From NCBI GenBank assembly GCA_001824455.1, contig MHXL01000132.1, forward strand, positions 1 through 11,035: a stretch of DNA of 11,035 nt, written 5' to 3'. The notes beneath the pieces are model-generated. The model worked only from the letters and a program-made list of their open reading frames with translations. It had not been told where the DNA came from and made no database searches. A program made the position numbers and the translations under genes. This document shows positions 5,585 through 11,035 of the stretch, in pieces (position 1 is the stretch's first letter; every line of letters starts with the position of its first letter). Source of the DNA: Desulfuromonadaceae bacterium GWB2_53_15 (GTDB taxonomy: Bacteria; Desulfobacterota; Desulfuromonadia; Geobacterales; Pseudopelobacteraceae).

Positions 5585-6742
5585 ATGTCAAAGATTATCA
5601 CCGTTAATAACGGTTTCTTATGGTCAACAGACACTCCGTCCGTAAACACCGGAAAGATACTCGAAGAAGATCTGTTTCATCATGTCCTCAGTCGTGAGCG
5701 AAAAAGGTCTGAGCGCACACAGGAAAGCATGCTGCTACTGCTGCTAGATATTGGTGCAGTAGAAGACAAGTCGGGCAGAGAAAACTTTCTTGCCGTAATG
5801 TCTGAAACAATCTTAAGCGATATACGCGATACAGATGCCTGTGGTTGGCTTAAGACCGATTCTTTGCTGGGCATTGTTTTTACCAGTATACCTGACAATG
5901 CAGTGGAACATTCCAGAGACACGGTTGAGTCAAAGGTCAGGGAATACCTTCAAAAGAACCTAGTTCAGTCACTTAATGAAAAGATCAACCTGTCTGTTCT
6001 TGTGTTTCCCGATAAACGAGGAGGAAAAGAAGGGCGGGAGTGGGGAGATAAATTCAATCCGTATTTCTATCCGGAGATTATTCAAAAAGACCTGGGCAGC
6101 CGGGTTGCCAACTATGCCAAAAGGGTTATGGATATAGTTGGGAGCACTATTGGATTAATAATATTTTCACCGATATTCCTGATTGTATCGATACTTGTCA
6201 AGGCAACTTCCCATGGGCCGGTGTTCTTCAGGCAGGAACGGCTCGGGCAATTCGGCAAACCATTTGTCTTTCTGAAATTCAGATCCATGCACACCAATAA
6301 CAATGATGCCATCCATCGCGAGTTCATAAAGAACTTCATCGACAACAATCTGAAAAATGAGTCTGAATCAAGAGACGGCACAGTTGTTTTTAAAATCCGG
6401 AACGATCCGCGAATCACTCCTATAGGAAATTTTCTGAGGAAATCCAGTATCGATGAATTGCCCCAGTTGTTGAACGTCCTTATGGGAGACATGTCTCTGG
6501 TGGGTCCGCGACCTCCTATTCCTTATGAAGTTGCAGATTATGGTGTCTGGCACTGGTTCCGGATTCTTGCCAGGAAACCCGGAATAACAGGATTGTGGCA
6601 AGTACGTGGAAGGAGTCTTACTACTTTTGACGGTATGGTCAGGCTTGATCTCAAGTACATCCGGTCCTGGTCGCTCTGGCTCGATATCAAGCTCCTCCTG
6701 GCAACGCCGATGGCGGTATTACGGGGTAAAGGGGCCTATTGA
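5585..6742 (+). CDS. Polyprenyl-phosphate sugar-1-phosphate transferase with N-terminal degenerate GGDEF-like domain
   Basis: The 385-residue protein should start repeat-unit synthesis by moving a sugar-1-phosphate from a UDP-sugar onto undecaprenyl phosphate at the inner membrane. The C-terminal part (about 177-382) is a bacterial sugar transferase domain: KRVMDI, one hydrophobic segment (about 184-205), FRQERLGQFGKPF, KFRSMH, TPIGNFLRKSSIDELPQL with the acidic pair D290/E291, MSLVGPRPP and KPGITGLWQVRGR. The N-terminal part (about 29-142) replaces the usual multi-helix membrane domain with a soluble region that resembles a diguanylate cyclase fold. It opens LSRERKRSERTQESMLLLLLDI and later has GWLKTDSLLGIVF at the position of the GGDEF hairpin, where the catalytic motif is lost. 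It cannot be an active cyclase, but might bind a nucleotide or mediate dimers. The transferase call is firm; the GGDEF relation is a judgement from sequence pattern. Confidence 0.9.
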   Translation: MSKIITVNNGFLWSTDTPSVNTGKILEEDLFHHVLSRERKRSERTQESMLLLLLDIGAVEDKSGRENFLAVMSETILSDIRDTDACGWLKTDSLLGIVFTSIPDNAVEHSRDTVESKVREYLQKNLVQSLNEKINLSVLVFPDKRGGKEGREWGDKFNPYFYPEIIQKDLGSRVANYAKRVMDIVGSTIGLIIFSPIFLIVSILVKATSHGPVFFRQERLGQFGKPFVFLKFRSMHTNNNDAIHREFIKNFIDNNLKNESESRDGTVVFKIRNDPRITPIGNFLRKSSIDELPQLLNVLMGDMSLVGPRPPIPYEVADYGVWHWFRILARKPGITGLWQVRGRSLTTFDGMVRLDLKYIRSWSLWLDIKLLLATPMAVLRGKGAY

Positions 6743-6837
6743 AACCTTTAGGTTCATTATCGCACTTATTCTGGTTATCAGAGTCAAGGTCGTCGGAGTA
6801 AATAAGACCTATTTCACAATAAAGAGAGGGCCAAACC
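6743..6837. other. 95-bp intergenic gap between the sugar transferase and nucleotide-sugar genes
   Basis: This is the widest gap inside the operon. It starts with a small inverted repeat AACCTTTAGGTT (6744-6755), too short a stem and without a U-tract to act as a terminator. A ribosome site GAGAGG (6824-6829) lies 8 bases before ATG 6838. No clear promoter was seen; transcription probably continues through. Confidence 0.4.
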
Positions 6838-7851
6838 ATGTTGAAAATTGGGGTCATCGGATATGGATATTGGGGGCCTAATATTGTCAGAAACTTCAAC
6901 AGTATCCCGGGCGCTTCGGTGGTTTCTGTGTGCGATTTGGAGCAGAATGCCCTCTCACAGGTAAAAAATAATTATCCGGGAATCAATATAACCAACGATT
7001 GCAATGACATCATCAAGTCCAAGGAAATTGATGCAGTGGCAATCATTACTCCTGTCTCGACTCATTATGCACTTGCAAAGAACGCACTGCGAAACGGTAA
7101 GCATGTCTTCATAGAAAAGCCGTTTGTTGCAAATTCTGCACAGGCCATGGAACTGATCGAGTTGGCTGAAATCAAAAACCTTACCATTATGGTTGACCAT
7201 ACTTTCCTGTTTAGCGGAGCGGTTAAAAAGATCAAACAGCTCATAGAGGAAGATGTACTAGGTGACCTGTATTACTTTGATTCCATAAGAATCAATCTCG
7301 GGCTCTTTCAAAAAGATGTCAACGTTATCTGGGATCTGGCACCTCACGATCTATCAATCATGCATCATCTGATCGGTAAGGAACCGATTGCAGTTGCTGC
7401 TACAGGTATCTCCCACTTTAACGACGATATTGAAAACGTGGCTTACATTACGGTTTATTTTTCCGGCAACCTGATTGCCCATTTCAATGTCAGCTGGATA
7501 TCGCCGGTCAAGATTCGGACTACTTTGATTGGCGGTCATAAGAAGATGATCGTTTGGAATGATCTTGTATCTGATGAAAAGATAAGGGTCTATGACAGGG
7601 GCGTTGAGAACGGGCACAGTATAACCAGGGAGAAATTGAATACGTTGCGCACCAGTTATCGTATCGGGGATATGTGGTCACCAAAGGTTAAGGATGTGGA
7701 GGCACTTAAATGCGAAGCGGAATATTTTGTGGAATGTGTGGAAACTGGCAAAAGACCTATCAATGACGGCGTTGCCGGACTGCGGGTTGTCAGAATGCTG
7801 GAGTCGTCTATGAAGTCACTGAAAATGGGCGGTGAAGTTGTTTATATGTAG
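6838..7851 (+). CDS. wbpB: Gfo/Idh/MocA oxidoreductase, probable UDP-GlcNAcA 3-dehydrogenase (WbpB/WlbA-like)
   Basis: The 337-residue cytosolic enzyme has an N-terminal Rossmann fold with GYGYWG (8-13, motif GxGxxG) for NAD, the family's EKP motif (E93-K94-P95, HVFIEKPF), and a catalytic-type WDLAPHD segment (165-171) containing D166 and H170. Its length is normal for the family. In the WbpB/WlbA reaction, C3 of UDP-N-acetylglucosaminuronic acid is oxidised to a 3-keto sugar, the substrate for the aminotransferase. The substrate cannot be read from the sequence alone. It is inferred from the three following genes, which supply the other steps of the same pathway. Another sugar-nucleotide 3-dehydrogenase activity is the main alternative. 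GAGAGG precedes ATG 6838 by 8 bases. Confidence 0.85.
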   Translation: MLKIGVIGYGYWGPNIVRNFNSIPGASVVSVCDLEQNALSQVKNNYPGINITNDCNDIIKSKEIDAVAIITPVSTHYALAKNALRNGKHVFIEKPFVANSAQAMELIELAEIKNLTIMVDHTFLFSGAVKKIKQLIEEDVLGDLYYFDSIRINLGLFQKDVNVIWDLAPHDLSIMHHLIGKEPIAVAATGISHFNDDIENVAYITVYFSGNLIAHFNVSWISPVKIRTTLIGGHKKMIVWNDLVSDEKIRVYDRGVENGHSITREKLNTLRTSYRIGDMWSPKVKDVEALKCEAEYFVECVETGKRPINDGVAGLRVVRMLESSMKSLKMGGEVVYM

Positions 7852-7884
7852 TTATGGTAATTACAGCTAAGAAAGGAGTTTGCC

Positions 7885-8424
7885 ATGGGTGAATATGTAT
7901 GTGTGTCAAGTGACGTAAAGCTCGGTGAAAATGTCAAGTTGACCAAATTCATCAACCTGTACGGTTGTGAGATTGGCGATAATTCAAAAATCGGAGCATT
8001 TGTGGAAATTCAAAAAAATGCAATTGTAGGCAGAAATTGTAAAATTTCCAGCCACACCTTTATTTGCGAAGGCGTGATCATAGAGGACGATGTCTTCATC
8101 GGTCATAACGTGACATTCATAAATGATCTTTATCCCCGGTCAACTACAAACGATGGAAATCTGCAGACTGAGGAAGATTGGACATGTGGAACCACGCTTA
8201 TTAAAAAAGGTGCTTCAGTTGGATCAAGCTCGACATTGTTGTGCGGAGTGACCATAGGTGAAAATTCTATTGTCGGCGCCGGCAGCGTGGTGACGAAAGA
8301 TGTTCCCCCCAATGTGATTGTTGCAGGAAATCCTGCCAGACTAATGAGGAAAATATCTCATGAGGAGGAAAACTATGAAAATCCCGTTTCTCGATCTGAA
8401 AGCCCAGTATTTACCGCTATCTGA
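7885..8424 (+). CDS. wbpD: Left-handed beta-helix N-acetyltransferase (WbpD/WlbB-like)
   Basis: The 179-residue protein consists mainly of hexapeptide repeats that form a left-handed beta helix (about 8-155; for example VKLGEN, AIVGRN, VFIGHN, VTIGEN, SIVGAG). It carries the loop FINDLYPR (78-85), characteristic of WbpD/WlbB-type sugar nucleotide acetyltransferases, and ends the helix with VVTKDVPPNVIVAGNPARL. Such enzymes are trimers using acetyl-CoA; here the 3-amino group made by the aminotransferase would be acetylated. The last 20 or so residues (HEEENYENPVSRSESPVFTAI) lie beyond the usual end and are encoded in the stretch that overlaps the next gene. GGAG at 7875-7878 lies 6 bases before ATG 7885. 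The family is firm; the exact sugar is inferred from the neighbours. Confidence 0.88.
   Translation: MGEYVCVSSDVKLGENVKLTKFINLYGCEIGDNSKIGAFVEIQKNAIVGRNCKISSHTFICEGVIIEDDVFIGHNVTFINDLYPRSTTNDGNLQTEEDWTCGTTLIKKGASVGSSSTLLCGVTIGENSIVGAGSVVTKDVPPNVIVAGNPARLMRKISHEEENYENPVSRSESPVFTAI
8362..8368 (+). promoter_or_regulatory. Ribosome binding site inside the acetyltransferase gene, for the aminotransferase
   Basis: GAGGAGG lies 6 bases before ATG 8375. An in-frame ATG at 8360 overlaps this site and has no site of its own, so it is unlikely to be used. Because the site lies within the upstream coding region, translation of the two genes is probably linked. Confidence 0.7.
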
Positions 8425-9562
8425 AGAAATTGATGATGCCTTGAAGCAAGTGCTTGGTGCGTGTGCATTTTCAGGCGGTCCTTTTGTAGAAAACTTTGAA
8501 AAACACTTTGCCTCGTATTGCCAATGCAGTCATGCGATCGGGGTTGGCAGTGGTACCGAGGCCCTTTGGCTGGCCCTCCTGGCTCTAGACGTTGGTAAGG
8601 GCGATGAGGTGATTACCGTTCCAAATACATTTATTGCAACTGCGGAAGCGATCAGTCTCTGTGGCGCAAGCCCTGTGTTTGTGGATGTTGACGAAGATAG
8701 TTACACCATGGATCCAGCCTTGCTGGAGGCTGCAATTACTCCGCAGACCAAGGCTGTGATTCCGGTGCATCTCTATGGTCAGATGGCTGATATGGACCCG
8801 ATTATAAACATAGCCAGGAAGCATGGGCTTTATGTAATCGAGGATGCCTGCCAGGCACACGGGGCAGGATATAAGGGGAAGCGGGCAGGGTCAATGGGTG
8901 ATGCAGGTTGTTTCAGCTTTTATCCGGGTAAGAACCTCGGTGCTTATGGTGAGGCCGGTGGCGTTGTGACCAATAATCCGGACCTGGCAGCCAAGGTGAA
9001 GATGTTGCGTGATCATGGCCAGTCCAAAAAATATTTCCATGAAGTAGTTGGTGTAAATAGCCGCATGGATGGTCTTCAGGGTGCGGTCCTGGGTGTGAAA
9101 CTGCAATATTTGACCGCTTGGAATGAGGCGCGCATCCGCAATGCAGAGTTATATAAACTCATGCTGGCTGATGTGGAAGAGGTGACATTGCCCAAAAATA
9201 TGGATTATGCACATCATATAAACCATGTCTTCGCCATTCGTGTCAAAAATCGGGATGCTTTTATGACGGCATTGACAGACAAGGGGATCGGCTGTGGAAT
9301 TCACTATCCGGTTCCGATCCATCTTCAATCTGCATATGCTTCTCTGGGAAAAGGGAAAGGCAGTTATCCGGTAGCTGAACAGTGTGCTGAAGAACTTGTC
9401 TCCCTGCCCATGTTTCCCGAACTCAAGGAAGAGCAGATTGAGTATGTTGCCCAAGAAATCAAAAGGTATTTTCGCAGCTCCTCGTATCAGCTCCCTGATG
9501 AGGGTGGAAATGGCGGGGATGCTCCTCTGGAGACAAGACGTCAGGAAGTAGTGTTCTTGTAG
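8375..9562 (+). CDS. wbpE: DegT/DnrJ/EryC1 PLP-dependent aminotransferase (WbpE/WlbC-like)
   Basis: The 395-residue enzyme should transfer an amino group, usually from glutamate, to the 3-keto sugar nucleotide. It begins IPFLDLKAQY, typical of the family. The phosphate-cup motif GVGSGTEAL lies at 56-64, VPNTFIATAEAI at 82-93 and DACQAHGA at 157-164 (D157 pairs with the PLP ring nitrogen). K186 in SFYPGKNLGAYGEAG is the Schiff-base lysine. Later family motifs such as NSRMDGLQGAVL and GIHYPVPIHLQ are present. The family core ends near residue 367. A tail of about 28 polar residues (from SSSYQLPDEGGNGGD) is extra. The start at 8375 gives a 50-bp overlap with the acetyltransferase gene. Substrate assignment rests on context; the fold and activity type are firm. 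Confidence 0.92.
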   Translation: MKIPFLDLKAQYLPLSEEIDDALKQVLGACAFSGGPFVENFEKHFASYCQCSHAIGVGSGTEALWLALLALDVGKGDEVITVPNTFIATAEAISLCGASPVFVDVDEDSYTMDPALLEAAITPQTKAVIPVHLYGQMADMDPIINIARKHGLYVIEDACQAHGAGYKGKRAGSMGDAGCFSFYPGKNLGAYGEAGGVVTNNPDLAAKVKMLRDHGQSKKYFHEVVGVNSRMDGLQGAVLGVKLQYLTAWNEARIRNAELYKLMLADVEEVTLPKNMDYAHHINHVFAIRVKNRDAFMTALTDKGIGCGIHYPVPIHLQSAYASLGKGKGSYPVAEQCAEELVSLPMFPELKEEQIEYVAQEIKRYFRSSSYQLPDEGGNGGDAPLETRRQEVVFL

Positions 9563-9596
9563 GCAGGTTGATTCATAACAGGGGAAGGAAATCCTT

Positions 9597-10904
9597 ATGA
9601 AACAGCAACTTCTTTCCAAAATAGAACAGAAATCAGCCGTAATAGGCATTATTGGACTTGGATATGTTGGCCTGCCATTACTGCTGAGTTTTTCCAAATC
9701 AGGCTATCGGGTACTTGGTTTCGATACCGACCAGCAAAAGCTGGATAAGCTGGCTGCAGGGCGCAGTTATCTGAAACACATTCCTGCTGAACCAATTGCA
9801 GCCACAGTTGCAGCCGGACTCTTTGACGGCACTACAGATTTCAGCCGGGCGTCGGAGGCTGATGCGCTGATTATCTGTGTGCCGACTCCGCTCAATAATA
9901 ATCGCGAACCTGACATGAAATTCATCATCAACTCCATGGAGGCAATCCTGCCATATCTTCGCCCTGGGCAAGTGATCAGCCTGGAAAGCACTACCTATCC
10001 GGGGACAACCGAAGAAGTATTACTACCTCGTCTGCAATCCAAGGGGATTAAGGTTGGAAAGGACTTGTTTTTGGTTTATTCGCCGGAACGGGAAGACCCT
10101 GGTAACAAGTTCTATTCAACCAGTAATACTCCGAAAGTATGTGGAGGAACTACACCGGATTGTCTTGAGGTCGGGGTTGCGCTGTACGGAAAGGTTGTCA
10201 GCAGGGTGGTACCGGTTTCCTGTACCCGGACCGCCGAGATGTCCAAGTTGCTGGAAAACATCCACAGGGCGGTAAATATCGGGCTTGTCAATGAGCTCAA
10301 GATTGTCTGCGACACCATGGGTATCGAAATCCTGGAGGTTATCGATGCCGCCTCCACTAAACCGTTTGGCTTTACCCCTTACTATCCAGGCCCGGGCCTT
10401 GGTGGCCACTGCATCCCCATAGATCCTTTTTACCTTACCTGGAAGGCCCGTGAATACGGAATATGCACCCGCTTCATTGAACTGGCCGGTGAAGTAAATA
10501 CCGCCATGCCGGATTGGGTCATCGGCAAGGTCATGGATGCCCTCAACGATCGTGGAAAGGCCCTTAAAGGGGCGCGTGTGCTGGTACTTGGCATTGCTTA
10601 TAAAAAAAATGTAGACGACATGCGTGAGTCACCCAGCGTTACCCTGATGGACAAGCTGATAAAGAAAGGGGCACATGTTGATTACAGTGATTCCTATGTG
10701 CCGGTCTTCCCGAAAATGCGGGCGTTCCACTTTGATCTCTCCAGTGTTGAGATCAACGAGCATAATTTGACGGGTTATGATTGTGTCCTCATTGCTACGA
10801 ATCATGACGACTGCGATTATGAAATGATTCGGGAGCACGCACGGTTGATAGTAGATACGCGGGGCGTATATCGAGGATGCTATCCCAATGTAGTGCAGGC
10901 TTGA
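9597..10904 (+). CDS. wbpA: UDP-N-acetylglucosamine 6-dehydrogenase (WbpA-like nucleotide sugar dehydrogenase)
   Basis: The 435-residue enzyme should oxidise C6 of a UDP-HexNAc twice with NAD+ to give the uronic acid, the first step of the pathway encoded here. The NAD-binding motif GLGYVG is at 20-25. The central region has [12 protein letters not shown] (129-140), YSPEREDPG, and [19 protein letters not shown] with catalytic-type K217. The active-site cysteine is C272 in [16 protein letters not shown]. The C-terminal UDP-binding domain starts near 326 ([20 protein letters not shown]). [16 protein letters not shown] and the EREDPG loop favour the UDP-HexNAc branch (WbpA/WbpO-like) over plain UDP-glucose dehydrogenase. 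The segment ENIHRAVN differs slightly from the more usual ENTFRAVN or ENTYRAVN. AAGGAA lies 6 bases before ATG 9597; the gap from the aminotransferase is 34 bp. UDP-GlcNAc versus UDP-ManNAc or UDP-GalNAc cannot be settled from sequence alone. Confidence 0.92.
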   Translation: MKQQLLSKIEQKSAVIGIIGLGYVGLPLLLSFSKSGYRVLGFDTDQQKLDKLAAGRSYLKHIPAEPIAATVAAGLFDGTTDFSRASEADALIICVPTPLNNNREPDMKFIINSMEAILPYLRPGQVISLESTTYPGTTEEVLLPRLQSKGIKVGKDLFLVYSPEREDPGNKFYSTSNTPKVCGGTTPDCLEVGVALYGKVVSRVVPVSCTRTAEMSKLLENIHRAVNIGLVNELKIVCDTMGIEILEVIDAASTKPFGFTPYYPGPGLGGHCIPIDPFYLTWKAREYGICTRFIELAGEVNTAMPDWVIGKVMDALNDRGKALKGARVLVLGIAYKKNVDDMRESPSVTLMDKLIKKGAHVDYSDSYVPVFPKMRAFHFDLSSVEINEHNLTGYDCVLIATNHDDCDYEMIREHARLIVDTRGVYRGCYPNVVQA

Positions 10905-10977
10905 CCGGCAATGATGCAGAAAGGCAACGGATCTTAGTATTCATGCGACCATAAGAGAAAGCTGGATAGGAGTTTTC

Positions 10978-11035
10978 ATGAAGCTGGAAATTGTAAATCC
11001 TGTCGATTACCCGCAATGGGATGAAATGGTGTTGG
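10978..11035 (+). CDS. Start of a further gene, possibly a FemAB/GNAT-type protein (cut by the window end)
   Basis: An ATG at 10978 with GGAG (10969-10972) 5 bases upstream opens a frame that runs to the window end. Only the first 19 residues are visible: MKLEIVNPVDYPQWDEMVL. The pattern of a short beta strand followed by an 'x-D-x-x-x-WD-x-x-V' turn resembles the N-terminus of FemAB-like and other GNAT-fold acyltransferases often present in EPS loci. That is a weak hint from very little sequence. It lies 73 bp after the dehydrogenase and is probably in the same operon. Confidence 0.5.
   Translation, partial: MKLEIVNPVDYPQWDEMVL

Noticed and set aside
6744..6755. Small inverted repeat AACCTTTAGGTT just after the sugar transferase stop as a terminator
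   Set aside because: The stem is only 4-5 bp, AT-rich, and has no following U-tract.
9149..9697. 182-codon open frame on the minus strand across the aminotransferase end and dehydrogenase start
   Set aside because: It runs opposite to two well-supported genes, has no recognisable motif, and its composition looks like a reverse shadow.
1..11035. CRISPR arrays, tRNA or rRNA genes, insertion sequences or transposase genes
   Set aside because: No regularly spaced repeats, no tRNA-like or rRNA-like sequence and no transposase motifs were seen on either strand.

Overview
The window holds one end of an exopolysaccharide (EPS) or capsule locus from a Gram-negative bacterium. All recognisable genes lie on the + strand. 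An outer-membrane-type export lipoprotein with a lipobox, a GumC/Wzc-like inner-membrane protein and an ExeA-like ATPase with a LysM domain all point to a Gram-negative envelope. The overall flavour (LuxR-type regulator, a separate ExeA-like ATPase and a 'MSxIxEAL'-type CpsD-like protein next to the export genes) resembles EPS loci of Deltaproteobacteria such as the Desulfuromonadia/Geobacter group, including loci linked to exosortase/PEP-CTERM systems. That placement is inference; no exosortase or PEP-CTERM protein is in view.

Layout. Positions 1-286 are non-coding and carry a near-consensus sigma-70 promoter (TTGACA, 16 bp, TAAAAT). It drives a LuxR/GerE-type regulator with a receiver-like but degenerate N-terminal domain (287-898). 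A 379-bp gene-free gap (899-1277) follows. It contains a two-tier inverted repeat (1072-1125), a 12-bp perfect palindrome (1140-1151) and weak promoter candidates, and it is the likely control region of the EPS operon. Next comes an export/assembly block: OPX lipoprotein (1278-1973), chain-length/co-polymerase protein (1997-3460), ExeA-like AAA ATPase with a transmembrane segment and LysM (3465-4757), and a CpsD-like protein whose Walker A lysine is replaced by valine (4761-5549). A polyprenyl-phosphate sugar transferase fused to a degenerate GGDEF-like domain (5585-6742) should start the repeat unit.

The last block encodes a nucleotide-sugar pathway: Gfo/Idh/MocA oxidoreductase (6838-7851), left-handed beta-helix acetyltransferase (7885-8424), DegT-family aminotransferase (8375-9562) and UDP-HexNAc 6-dehydrogenase (9597-10904). 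Together these match the four steps (WbpA, WbpB, WbpE, WbpD) that convert UDP-GlcNAc to UDP-2,3-diacetamido-2,3-dideoxy-glucuronic acid. A further gene starts at 10978 and runs off the end; it may encode a FemAB/GNAT-type acyltransferase.

How it works together (inference). The LuxR protein controls the operon from the 899-1277 region. The four sugar enzymes make a diacetamido uronic acid donor. The sugar transferase primes the undecaprenyl-phosphate carrier. The co-polymerase, the two ATPase-fold proteins and the OPX lipoprotein control chain length and export. Gaps between genes are short (3-95 bp, one 50-bp overlap), no convincing intrinsic terminator separates them, and one operon from 1278 past the window end is likely. 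The flippase, polymerase and other glycosyltransferases are not in view and should lie downstream.
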